49,358 bases of DNA, from NCBI GenBank assembly GCA_900314555.1, contig OMVQ01000065.1, positions 1 to 49,358 of the forward strand, in the 5' to 3' direction. The DNA comes from an uncultured Eubacteriales bacterium (GTDB lineage: Bacteria > Bacillota > Clostridia > Lachnospirales > Lachnospiraceae). The notes beneath the pieces are model-generated. The model ran no database searches. It saw nothing but the letters and a program-made list of their open reading frames with translations, and was not told the origin of the DNA. A program made the translations under genes and the position numbers. Shown here one piece after another: positions 33,175-40,684 of this stretch. Each line of letters begins with the position of its first letter. Positions within the stretch are counted from its first letter, which is position 1.

Positions 33175-33859
33175 TTTGTTTCAGAATTCATTATTTGCAG
33201 GAGTAACAATCAGTCTCCTTGCCTATCTGGCAGGCTCTATATTAAAGAAGAAATTCAAATTAGGAATATTTAATCCGTTATTAATTTCAATTGTGCTTAC
33301 AATAGTTGTGCTTGTATGTGCAAGAGTAGATTATGAAACATATAACAAAGGCGCACAGTATTTAAGCTGGTTTCTGACACCTGCAACAGTATGTTTAGCA
33401 ATTCCCTTATACGAACAGTGGGAGTTATTAAAAAGAAGCTATAAAGCTGTCATATTAGGAATAACTTCAGGAGTGCTTACAAGCCTTGGTACGGTATTTG
33501 TATTAGCTAAAATAATGGGACTTTCACACAAAGACTATGTTACGTTGTTGCCAAAATCTATAACAACTGCGATAGGTATGGGTGTATCGGAAGAATTAGG
33601 CGGCTATGTCACAATTACCGTTGCAGTAATAGTTGTAACCGGGGTCCTTGGAAATATTTTCGGCGAAATGATATGCAAAATATTCAGAATAACTGAGCCG
33701 GTTTCAAAAGGACTTGCATTTGGTGCTTCATCGCATGCTGTTGGAACGGCTAAAGCAATAGAAATAGGTGAGATAGAGGGTGCAATGAGCAGTCTTGCAA
33801 TAGCTGTAACAGGAATTCTGACAGTTGTACTTTCGTCTGTATTTGCAAATTTTATGTAA
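33167..33859 (+). CDS. lrgB: LrgB/CidB family membrane protein
   Basis: This 230-residue protein has about seven hydrophobic segments and the LrgB hallmarks LPKSITTAIGMGVSEELGG and FGASSHAVGTAKAIEIGE. It pairs with LrgA, and the operator upstream of the operon resembles pyruvate- or lactate-responsive FadR-family sites, in keeping with a pyruvate-transport role; that link is inference. AGGAGG lies 9-10 nt before the ATG, inside lrgA. Confidence 0.9.
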   Translation: MNDLFQNSLFAGVTISLLAYLAGSILKKKFKLGIFNPLLISIVLTIVVLVCARVDYETYNKGAQYLSWFLTPATVCLAIPLYEQWELLKRSYKAVILGITSGVLTSLGTVFVLAKIMGLSHKDYVTLLPKSITTAIGMGVSEELGGYVTITVAVIVVTGVLGNIFGEMICKIFRITEPVSKGLAFGASSHAVGTAKAIEIGEIEGAMSSLAIAVTGILTVVLSSVFANFM

Positions 33860-33883
33860 TTAAATAGAACTAGGAGGACAATT

Positions 33884-34450
33884 ATGATTATAACAATTGG
33901 ACGTAAATGTGGTTGTAATGGTGACATAATAGGACATAAATTAGCAGAGAAATACAATATGGAATACTATAATAAAGCCCGCATTTCAGAGATAGCGAAG
34001 CAAAAAGGGTTATACGATAAATATCCTGATTATTATAGTGAGATACCTATGGATATGTTACTTCACACAATATCAATGACTGATGATGACAGCATATATA
34101 TGAAAACACCTAAAAAGGCATTGAAAGATATCGTTCCTGAAGATAATTTTGTTATTCTTGGAAGATGCGGAAATTACGCCTACAAAGATAATGAAAATGC
34201 AGTCTCAATATTTCTGACGGGAGACATAAGCGACAGAGAGAAAGTTATTTCAGATAAGCATAACATTTCTGTTAAAAAGGCACATAACCTGATTACGCAG
34301 ACCGATGACAGAAGAGAGAGATATCATAAATATTACACCGGAGAAGAATGGGGAATGGCACAAAATTATGACATTTGTCTGAATGTTTCGACGCTTGGTG
34401 TAGATGGTGTGGTAAATGTAATTGAAAACTATATAAACACCAGAAAATAG
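33884..34450 (+). CDS. Cytidylate kinase-like protein
   Basis: This 188-residue protein resembles the cytidylate-kinase-like family (P-loop kinases). It has the opening MIITIGRKCGCNGDIIG as a modified P-loop, then AEKYNMEYYNKARISEIA, FVILGRCGNYAYKD and a TDDRRERYHKYYTG arginine-rich lid. Unlike the usual GSGG loop this one has GCNG. The role is uncertain; it is not the housekeeping Cmk. TAGGAGG precedes the start. It is in the lrgAB operon. Confidence 0.8.
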   Translation: MIITIGRKCGCNGDIIGHKLAEKYNMEYYNKARISEIAKQKGLYDKYPDYYSEIPMDMLLHTISMTDDDSIYMKTPKKALKDIVPEDNFVILGRCGNYAYKDNENAVSIFLTGDISDREKVISDKHNISVKKAHNLITQTDDRRERYHKYYTGEEWGMAQNYDICLNVSTLGVDGVVNVIENYINTRK

Positions 34451-34530
34451 CTTTTATGGCAGATGAGAAATCGCCTGTGCGAATTTTTCATTACCTCTTC
34501 GAAACAAGTCATTCAGAAATGAGGATTAGT
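34451..34530 (+). repeat. Hairpin-array cassette copy B (short), before gntR
   Basis: It begins at the stop of the previous gene with TTTTATGGCAGATGAGAAA and ends TCAGAAATGAGGATTAGT just before an ATG. GATGAGAAA pairs with TTTTTCAT, and CCTC pairs with the GAGG of its ribosome binding site. This is the 3' part of cassette C (about 80 bp) without the first two hairpins. Confidence 0.7.
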
Positions 34531-34593
34531 ATGAAAATAATATCAGAAAGGTCAATACATCGCTATGCAGGAAAATACAACTCAGGAATATGA
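34531..34593 (+). CDS. 20-residue ORF overlapping gntR
   Basis: The ATG follows the cassette's GAGG at 6 nt. It encodes MKIISERSIHRYAGKYNSGI and ends 29 nt inside gntR in another frame. Translation may couple to gntR, whose own AAAGG is 13 nt from its start and so poorly spaced. This may be a leader peptide or chance. Confidence 0.35.
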   Translation: MKIISERSIHRYAGKYNSGI

Positions 34594-35242
34594 AAAAGCA
34601 ATTAAATATATTTATGATTTAATGCAGAATGGTTCACTACAGGTGGGAAGTAAGCTTCCGGCAGAACGTATAATTGCACAGGAACTTGGAATTGGAAGAA
34701 ATTCAACAAGAGAAGCCATAAGTATTCTAAGCGGAATGGGATTAGTTGACAGAGTACAGGGTTCAGGCAACTATATTTCTAAAAATGCAGGGCAGTCAAT
34801 AAGGCAGACAATAATAATGATGCTTGCATTAGGAAGTATCTCTAAGAGGGATATATGCGAATTTCGAAGAACAATGGAAAAGTCAGTATGCAGCCTGTTA
34901 ATTGAGAAAAACGTACCGAAAGACAGAATGGATAATCTGAATAAACTTCTTATGAAAATGCAGAATTTAAAAGGAAAGAGATTATCTGATACCGACAGGG
35001 AATTCCATAACGAATTGATTCTGTTAACAGAGAATAATCTGTTAATTATAATTATGGAAGCTGTTACGGAAGTGTACCGGGAATGGATTGATTATGTCAT
35101 TAAACGTGCAGATAATGATGTAAGAGAAGAATTAGTTGAATGTCACAAAGAAATATATCTGAATATAATGCAAAAAGATTGTGATGAAACATTCAGGGCG
35201 ATTGACAGGCACTATGACATAATAGAGGAAATGCTTGAATAA
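34565..35242 (+). CDS. GntR-family regulator, FadR subfamily
   Basis: This 225-residue transcription factor has an N-terminal winged helix (about 10-75, LPAERIIAQELGIGRNSTRE then GLVDRVQGSGNYIS) and a C-terminal all-helical FCD ligand domain (about 90-220). FCD regulators respond to carboxylic acids such as pyruvate, lactate or glycolate. It lies last in the lrgAB operon, whose promoter carries a FadR/PdhR-type double operator, so autoregulation is likely. Confidence 0.88.
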   Translation: MQENTTQEYEKAIKYIYDLMQNGSLQVGSKLPAERIIAQELGIGRNSTREAISILSGMGLVDRVQGSGNYISKNAGQSIRQTIIMMLALGSISKRDICEFRRTMEKSVCSLLIEKNVPKDRMDNLNKLLMKMQNLKGKRLSDTDREFHNELILLTENNLLIIIMEAVTEVYREWIDYVIKRADNDVREELVECHKEIYLNIMQKDCDETFRAIDRHYDIIEEMLE

Positions 35243-35297
35243 ATAACGAAGAAACTGGGATAATAATATGTGATAGAATATATATAATGGAGGGCGT

Positions 35298-35732
35298 ATG
35301 ACTGAATCAGATACAATCAAATTATTAAGGGAATGTGATGCGGGGCTTAAAATGGGTGTGGCATCAATTGACGAAGTGTTAGATTATGTGAAAGATGAGG
35401 CTTTTAAGAAGAAGCTTATTGCGTGCAAGGATAAGCATGAGAAACTTAAATCAGAGATACAGGAAGCATTAGATGATTATAATGATGATGGCAAAGAGCC
35501 AAATCCGATTGCAAAAGGAATGTCCTGGGTTAAGACAAATGTTAAACTTGTTATAAATGAGTCGGATAAAACTATTGCTGACCTTATGACAGAGGGCTGC
35601 AATATGGGTGTCAAATCGCTTAATAAATATTTGAACCAATATAAAGAAGCAAGCGAGAAAGCCAAAGATATCACTAAAGACATTATTAAAATCGAAGAGA
35701 AATTAGTTACTGATATTAAGCAATATCTATAA
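35298..35732 (+). CDS. DUF2383-like four-helix protein
   Basis: This 144-residue all-helical soluble protein resembles the DUF2383/PA2169-type ferritin-like proteins in its pattern: an N-terminal helical pair (LLRECDAGLKMGVASIDEVL), a central WVKTNVKLVINESDKTIADL stretch, then EGCNMGVKSLNKYLNQYKEA. Metal-binding residues are not obvious. GGAGG lies before the ATG, and a strong terminator follows. The role is unknown; stress function is only a guess from the family. Confidence 0.6.
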   Translation: MTESDTIKLLRECDAGLKMGVASIDEVLDYVKDEAFKKKLIACKDKHEKLKSEIQEALDDYNDDGKEPNPIAKGMSWVKTNVKLVINESDKTIADLMTEGCNMGVKSLNKYLNQYKEASEKAKDITKDIIKIEEKLVTDIKQYL

Positions 35733-35762
35733 TTTGACAATGTAAATGAACAACAGTATAAT

Positions 35763-35803
35763 ATGACCTATCGAATTAGTAGGAATTTGATAGGTCATTT
35801 TTA
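35763..35803 (+). terminator. Terminator of the DUF2383-like gene
   Basis: ATGACCTATCGAATT (35763-35777) pairs with AATTTGATAGGTCAT (35784-35798) with one G-T pair, followed by TTTTTA. Confidence 0.9.
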
Positions 35804-35890
35804 GAAAAAAGTTTTAAGTTTTGAAATATTTGATTTGCAAAGTTAATTATGCAATCGTTTAAACAGAAAAAATTTTAGGAGAGAATACAT

Positions 35891-36652
35891 ATGCTTACAC
35901 AGTTTTCAAGAACAGAATTATTATTAGGTAAAGATTCAATGGAGAAATTAAAGAATTCCAGAGTCGCAGTATTCGGAGTCGGAGGAGTCGGAGGTTATGT
36001 ATGCGAGGCACTTGTAAGAAGTGGAGTCGGAGCATTTGATTTGATTGATGATGATAAAGTATGTCTTACGAATCTGAACAGACAGATTATTGCTACGAGA
36101 AAAACAGTGGGTAAATATAAGACCGAAGTGATGAGAGACAGAATACTTGAAATCAATCCGCAGGCTGATGTAAGATTACACCAATGTTTCTTTTTGCCTG
36201 AGAATTCTGATGAATTTCCATTTGAGGAATATGATTATGTTGTAGATGCGGTAGATACTGTAACTGCAAAGATAGAATTAGTAATGAAAGCACAGGCGAT
36301 GAACGTACCAATTATAAGCAGTATGGGAGCAGGTAATAAGCTCGACGGAAGTATGTTCAGGGTAGCTGACATATACAAGACAAAGGTATGTCCGCTTGCC
36401 AAAGTTATGCGACGTGAACTTAAGAAAAGAGGCGTGAAGAAGTTAAAGGTCGTTTATTCAGAGGAAATGCCTACAAGACCAATAGAAGATATGGCTATAA
36501 GCTGCCGTACTAATTGCATATGTCCTCCGGGTGCTGCACATAAATGTACAGAACGAAGAGATATTCCCGGAAGCGTTGCATTTGTGCCATCAGTAGCAGG
36601 ACTTATTATTGCTGGCGAAGTCGTGAAAGATTTATGCGGGATTAATAAATAA
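35891..36652 (+). CDS. tcdA: tRNA threonylcarbamoyladenosine dehydratase
   Basis: This 253-residue E1-like ATP-dependent enzyme cyclises t6A37 to ct6A in tRNAs. The nucleotide-binding GVGGVGG at residues 29-35, LTNLNRQI and the Cys-rich CRTNCICPPGAAHKC zone match TcdA/YgdL rather than ThiF or MoeB. AGGAGAG lies before the start. It is single, between two terminators or promoters. Confidence 0.9.
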   Translation: MLTQFSRTELLLGKDSMEKLKNSRVAVFGVGGVGGYVCEALVRSGVGAFDLIDDDKVCLTNLNRQIIATRKTVGKYKTEVMRDRILEINPQADVRLHQCFFLPENSDEFPFEEYDYVVDAVDTVTAKIELVMKAQAMNVPIISSMGAGNKLDGSMFRVADIYKTKVCPLAKVMRRELKKRGVKKLKVVYSEEMPTRPIEDMAISCRTNCICPPGAAHKCTERRDIPGSVAFVPSVAGLIIAGEVVKDLCGINK

Positions 36653-36841
36653 TTTGAAAATTATGTGAAAAATATATGTAGATACTTTTATTTTGCAAAT
36701 AATTATGGTATAAATGAGAGTACGTGTTCGCATCAGTGCGGATAAAAAATTAAAAGTAAAGGAAAATGCATTAATTACATAATAAAATCTCAGATACATT
36801 ATGTGATTATATCGTTACAGAACGAAATGCAAGGGATATTA

Positions 36842-38032
36842 ATGAGAAAAAGAATTTTAGCCTTAGGTCTTTGTATTGCGATGGCATTTACAGCTACAGC
36901 ATGTGGCAAGGATAAAGGTAAGAGTGCAAGCTCAGGAAATGTGGGAAAAGTAGCTAACACAAAGGCAGATATGACCGGTACAGATTACAAATCTAAAGTT
37001 ACATTAGGTGAATACAAAGGATTAAAAGTTGGTGAATCTACAGTTAATATTGATGAAGCAACAAAGAAGAAGATTAATTGTCTCCTTATTACATCAGGAT
37101 ATTTTACAGTTGATACGACAAATGTAACTAAAGGCGAGGGAACAGTCGATGAGTTCGATATCGTAAATATCGATTATACAGGTAAAATTGATGGTGCAGA
37201 ATTCGAAGGCGGTTCAGCTACAGATACATTACTTGGTATCGGAACAGGTTCATTTATCGATGGCTTCGAGGATGGACTTAAAGGTGTTAAGACAGGTGAA
37301 ACAGTTGACCTTAACTTAAAATTCCCTGATGATTACCAGAATAAAGATGTTGCTGGTAAAGATGTTGTATTTACTGTAAAAGTTAATTATATTCTTGGAA
37401 TCAATGACCAGTTCGTAGCTGACAACACAGACGAGATATATTACTTCTTACACGAATATTTCTTAAATGGTAAATCAGTTAAAACAGCAGATGAATATTA
37501 TGATGCAATTACAGAAGGAATTAAAGTTTCAAATATTGCTTCTAAAATTGTTAGTGAGATAACAGATGCAACAACAACAGAAATTAATGAAGCAGAACTT
37601 AATGAATATTTAGATGAAATTAAAGCACCTATTAAAGAAGCAGCAGAAAGCAATGGCGCTGATTTTGCAACACTTATATCATACTACTATGGATTATCTT
37701 CAGAAGAAGAATTTGATGAGTATTATACAAAGATATTCAAGAACTATCTTGTATTAATCAGTATTGCTAAAGAAGAAGGCATTAAGATTTCTGAAGATGA
37801 ATACAATACAGTAGCACAGGCTATGGTAGATCACAGTAATGGAAAATATGCTGATATAGCAGCATATCAGGTTGACTATGATAAGCAGTCTACAGTAGAT
37901 GATTTAATCTGTGGAAAAGTTTATTATAAACTTGCTGATTATGTTGAAGTAGTTCCTGATTCAGAAATTGAGACAGAAGCTACAACAGAAGCTGAGTCAA
38001 CAACAGAAAATGAGACAACATCAGCAGAATAA
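36842..38032 (+). CDS. FKBP-type peptidyl-prolyl isomerase lipoprotein (trigger-factor-like)
   Basis: This 396-residue lipoprotein has a lipobox ending at Cys21 (TATAC). An FKBP domain (about 95-180; VDEFDIVNIDYTGKIDGAEF and GSFIDGFEDGLKGVKTGE) is followed by a helical trigger-factor-like C-terminal domain and a Thr/Glu-rich tail. It would help fold exported proteins on the outer face of the membrane. The ATG at 36842 is chosen for its signal peptide and AAGGGA; the frame extends upstream without support. An extended -10 (TGG then TATAAA at 36709-36714) lies upstream. Confidence 0.85.
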   Translation: MRKRILALGLCIAMAFTATACGKDKGKSASSGNVGKVANTKADMTGTDYKSKVTLGEYKGLKVGESTVNIDEATKKKINCLLITSGYFTVDTTNVTKGEGTVDEFDIVNIDYTGKIDGAEFEGGSATDTLLGIGTGSFIDGFEDGLKGVKTGETVDLNLKFPDDYQNKDVAGKDVVFTVKVNYILGINDQFVADNTDEIYYFLHEYFLNGKSVKTADEYYDAITEGIKVSNIASKIVSEITDATTTEINEAELNEYLDEIKAPIKEAAESNGADFATLISYYYGLSSEEEFDEYYTKIFKNYLVLISIAKEEGIKISEDEYNTVAQAMVDHSNGKYADIAAYQVDYDKQSTVDDLICGKVYYKLADYVEVVPDSEIETEATTEAESTTENETTSAE

Positions 38033-38069
38033 TATTTGACTTGAATTTGTAAGTAAATATATAAAAATC

Positions 38070-38109
38070 AACTCCCTATGAATATTTGCGATATTATTCA
38101 TAGGGAGTT
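38070..38109. terminator. Bidirectional terminator after the FKBP lipoprotein
   Basis: AACTCCCTATGAAT (38070-38083) is perfectly complementary to ATTCATAGGGAGTT (38096-38109), with T- or A-rich flanks on both sides. It separates convergent genes. Confidence 0.85.
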
Positions 38110-38142
38110 ATTAATTTTAATTCATATAAATAAAAGCTATAA

Positions 38143-38547
38143 TTAATAATTTGCATGTATTTTTATTATTTTCTTAATTACCGGCAGATTATCAAGTGTA
38201 TAGCCAAAAGTATCAATCTGATAATCATAGCAGGTAGTGTTTAGCGATTCCAAAATAAATCTGGTATGATGTTGCGGCATCGATAATACAGCAGATTTCA
38301 TACTATTATAGAAACTGTCCTGTTGGTTAAATTTGTAGGATATTGTAAAACAAACCAATATTGAAAGATTATAATGGTCAAGTTCTTCAATAGTTTTAAT
38401 CTGGTGTATCTTATTAAGCAGACACATATAGTCATCATAAGATAAGTCGATAACATCAGATATCTTGGCATGTAGTCGCATTTTATCCTCAAAAACTTTG
38501 ATAATATATTGTTGCATTTCATATAAACTTGTTGAATAGTTCCACAT
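38143..38547 (-). CDS. Hypothetical protein, no family recognised
   Basis: This 134-residue soluble, mostly helical protein begins MWNYSTSLYEMQQYIIKVFE and ends with several Lys/Ile residues. It has two Cys and several His but no motif I know. The ATG at 38547 has GAGG 9 nt upstream; the longer frame to 38625 has none and would overlap the promoter. A clear sigma-A-type promoter makes a real gene likely. Confidence 0.55.
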   Translation of the reverse strand: MWNYSTSLYEMQQYIIKVFEDKMRLHAKISDVIDLSYDDYMCLLNKIHQIKTIEELDHYNLSILVCFTISYKFNQQDSFYNSMKSAVLSMPQHHTRFILESLNTTCYDYQIDTFGYTLDNLPVIKKIIKIHANY

Positions 38548-38596
38548 AATACAACACCTCTTTTCAAAATAATAACGCACTATTTCTATTAGTCTA

Positions 38597-38625
38597 ATAA
38601 TAACATTATTGAAAAAAATCGTCAA
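38597..38625 (-). promoter_or_regulatory. Promoter of the hypothetical gene at 38143-38547
   Basis: On the minus strand TTGACG (38620-38625) and TATTAT (38597-38602) are 17 bp apart, with TG before the -10. Confidence 0.7.
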
Positions 38626-38655
38626 GAAATCTGCCCATTGTATTCAACTAAATAC

Positions 38656-38684
38656 TTGTAAAAAATATATTAAAAATGTATAAT
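38656..38684 (+). promoter_or_regulatory. Promoter of a predicted small RNA
   Basis: TTGTAA (38656-38661) and TATAAT (38679-38684) are 17 bp apart, with TG two bases before the -10. It diverges from the promoter at 38597-38625. Confidence 0.75.
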
Positions 38685-38689
38685 GCCAT

Positions 38690-38850
38690 TAGTGCTGAAC
38701 TCGAAACTAAAGTTAAGAGCAAAGCCATTAAAGATACTTAATCGTACTAAGCAAACCGGAATACCGTATGTAAAGGCATTGAGTGCAATATGAATACTAT
38801 AACTATAGGATTATTTAGGATTATTGACTCTGCTTATGGCAGAGTTTTTT
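38690..38850 (+). ncRNA. Predicted structured small RNA of unknown class
   Basis: An independent unit of about 160 nt runs from the promoter to a strong terminator (38827-38850) with no ribosome binding site in front of its only ORF. Readable elements are CTC...GAG around AAC-TAAA-GTT (about 38699-38719), the string GCAAAGCC, the hairpin ATTAA/TTAAT, ACTAAG and TATGT placed as in an 11-nt tetraloop receptor, and CGG-AATA-CCG. Some strings recall the cyclic-di-GMP-I aptamer, but the order does not fit. It could be an sRNA or a terminated riboswitch for the TM1266/ABC genes. Confidence 0.5.
38827..38850 (+). terminator. Terminator of the predicted small RNA
   Basis: ACTCTGC (38827-38833) and GCAGAGT (38839-38845) pair around a 5-nt loop and run into six T. 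Confidence 0.9.
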
Positions 38851-38978
38851 ACTTACTAGGAAATTTCGTTGAAATTGTCCTAGTAAGTAAAAATGCTCCG
38901 CGAGGATCGCACTGCGGTGGAGCAGAAAATGTTGCTATCGCAACCCGCTGCAGGCGGAGAATGTCGCAAGCGACATTC
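38849..38978. repeat. Multi-hairpin element after the small RNA
   Basis: In a row lie TTACTTACTAGGA/TCCTAGTAAGTAA (38849-38861, 38878-38890), TGCTCC/GGAGCA (about 38893-38923), GTTGC/GCAAC (about 38931-38944) and the 9-bp GAATGTCGC/GCGACATTC (38959-38978). GC content is higher than nearby. The style is like the hairpin cassettes, but no stem sequence or direct repeat is shared. An ORF through this region is treated as accidental. Confidence 0.7.
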
Positions 38979-39090
38979 TTTATTCGTTTGATTAATGGAA
39001 AATATTTATACATTTTCTATTAAATTAGATTAAAGCAAATGATTTGCAAGGAAATATACACTTAGGAATTCTATAGTGAATGGAGGAAAA

Positions 39091-39336
39091 ATGGAAACTA
39101 GAATTGCATTGATAGGAATTATCGTAGAGGATACAAATGCTGTAGAAAATGTAAATGAGATTCTACATAATTATGGCAGTTACATAATCGGCAGAATGGG
39201 AATTCCATATAGAGAGAAACAGGTGAACATTATAAGCATTGTAATAGATGCACCTAATGATGTTATCAGTTCTTTATCCGGTAAACTTGGAATGATTAAG
39301 GGAATATCAGTTAAAACTGTATATTCTAAGAAATAA
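39091..39336 (+). CDS. TM1266-like iron-only hydrogenase system putative regulator
   Basis: This 81-residue ACT/NikR-C-like protein (METRIALIGIIVEDTNAVEN, then GRMGIPYREKQVNIISIVID and ISSLSGKLGMIKGISVKTVY) matches the TM1266 family usually linked to [FeFe]-hydrogenase maturation genes. No hydrogenase gene lies in this window; it precedes an ABC transporter operon. GGAGG supports the ATG at 39091. Its ligand is unknown. Confidence 0.85.
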   Translation: METRIALIGIIVEDTNAVENVNEILHNYGSYIIGRMGIPYREKQVNIISIVIDAPNDVISSLSGKLGMIKGISVKTVYSKK

Positions 39337-39462
39337 TCTTAAATGTCTGAGAATATGACATAATCATAGGTATTTAGTGAAATGGAATTCGATATGAAGT
39401 ATATTCATATAACTAAAATTCTAAAAATACCTTTGAAGGAGCAGAAACAGGAGGAAGAATCA

Positions 39463-40554
39463 ATGACAAAGAGAATTTCGGCAGTTATTTTAGCCTTGGT
39501 GCTTGCAATGACATTATTAGCAGGCTGTGGCAGTAATAAAACCCAGAAAGAAACGACTAACAGCGTAGCCACAGGTAAAGATGATAAGGAAACAGTTAAG
39601 AATAATGAAGATAATAAAGATAATAAAGACGATAATGAAGCTTCATTTACGGCAGAAGATGCAAGGGAATACAATATTGCCATGCTAAAAGGACCTACAG
39701 CAATCGGATTTATTAAAGCATGGGATGACAGTGCCTCAACAGAAACTAATGATAATAACAAATATAACGTTACAGTATACGGTGCTGCTGATGAGATAAC
39801 AGCAGGAATTGTAAAAGGTGATATAGATATTGCAGCCGTACCTTGCAATCTTGCATCAGTATTATACAATAAGACAAATGGTGGAATTAAAGTCGCAGCC
39901 ATTAATACACTTGGTGTACTCTATATGATTTCTACATCAGATGACATCTCAACGGTAGCTGACCTTAAAGGAAAAACAATTATAACTACAGGTCAGGGAA
40001 CTACACCTGAATATACACTTAATTATATCTTAGAGAAAAACGGACTTAAACCGGGTGAAGATGTTACGATAGAATATAAATCAGAGGCAACTGAAGTGGC
40101 AGCAGCTATGAGTGAAGCAACAGATGCAGTAGCAATGCTTCCACAGCCATATGTTACAACAGTTCTTACACAGAACGAAAATATGAAAATAGTTCTGGAT
40201 ATGACTAAAGAGTGGGAAAAAGTTTCAGACGGTTCACTTGTAACAGGTGTAGTAATTGTCAGAAATGAAGTCCTTGAAGAGAATAAAGTCGCATTTGACA
40301 AATTCTTATCAGACTATAAGGAATCAACAGAATATGTTAACGAAAATGTAGATGATGCAGCAGCATTAGTTGAGAAATATGATATATTCAAAGCAGCTAT
40401 AGCTAAGAAAGCTATTCCTTACTGCAATATCAAATTTGAATCAGGAGATGAGATGAAATCAGATATTTCTTCTTACTTAAATGTTTTATTTGATGCAGAT
40501 GCGAAAGCAGTAGGTGGAAAATTACCTGACGATCCATTTTATTATGTAAACTAA
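39463..40554 (+). CDS. ABC transporter substrate-binding lipoprotein (SsuA/THI5-like)
   Basis: This 363-residue lipoprotein has signal peptide MTKRISAVILALVLAMTLLA and lipidated Cys22 (LAGC), a charged linker to about residue 65, then a two-lobe binding domain with GPTAIGFIKAWDD, GDIDIAAVPCNLASVLYNKT and LKGKTIITTGQGTTPEY. This resembles NitT/TauT/SsuA and thiamin-precursor binding proteins. The fused permease-ATPase downstream completes the transporter. AGGAGG lies before the ATG at 39463. The ligand cannot be assigned. Confidence 0.85.
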   Translation: MTKRISAVILALVLAMTLLAGCGSNKTQKETTNSVATGKDDKETVKNNEDNKDNKDDNEASFTAEDAREYNIAMLKGPTAIGFIKAWDDSASTETNDNNKYNVTVYGAADEITAGIVKGDIDIAAVPCNLASVLYNKTNGGIKVAAINTLGVLYMISTSDDISTVADLKGKTIITTGQGTTPEYTLNYILEKNGLKPGEDVTIEYKSEATEVAAAMSEATDAVAMLPQPYVTTVLTQNENMKIVLDMTKEWEKVSDGSLVTGVVIVRNEVLEENKVAFDKFLSDYKESTEYVNENVDDAAALVEKYDIFKAAIAKKAIPYCNIKFESGDEMKSDISSYLNVLFDADAKAVGGKLPDDPFYYVN

Positions 40555-40583
40555 AATATCATATATACTGCAGGGAGGCGTAC

Positions 40584-40624
40584 GCTTTTGCATAGTAAAA
40601 TGTCGTATAAAGCGATGCAAAAGC
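40584..40624. other. 10-bp inverted repeat between the binding protein and permease genes
   Basis: GCTTTTGCAT (40584-40593) is perfectly complementary to ATGCAAAAGC (40615-40624). No T run follows. It may reduce expression of the membrane component relative to the binding protein. Confidence 0.6.
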
Positions 40625-40684
40625 TGTGCTTAATATTGCAAAAAGATGTTTTTATACAATTTAAAGTATAGGATAGGAGGCTAT

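Noticed and set aside
32763..33209. Frames overlapping lrgA on both strands
   Set aside because: lrgA has clear family membership, and the overlapping frames have no start signals.
38690..38790. Cyclic-di-GMP-I riboswitch
   Set aside because: GCAAAGCC and receptor-like strings occur, but the GAAA-capped hairpin is not formed and the order after GCAAAGCC does not fit the aptamer.
38790..39023. 77-residue open frame over the small RNA 3' end and hairpin element
   Set aside because: It has no ribosome binding site, runs through a terminator and several hairpins, and has unusual Arg/Cys-rich composition.
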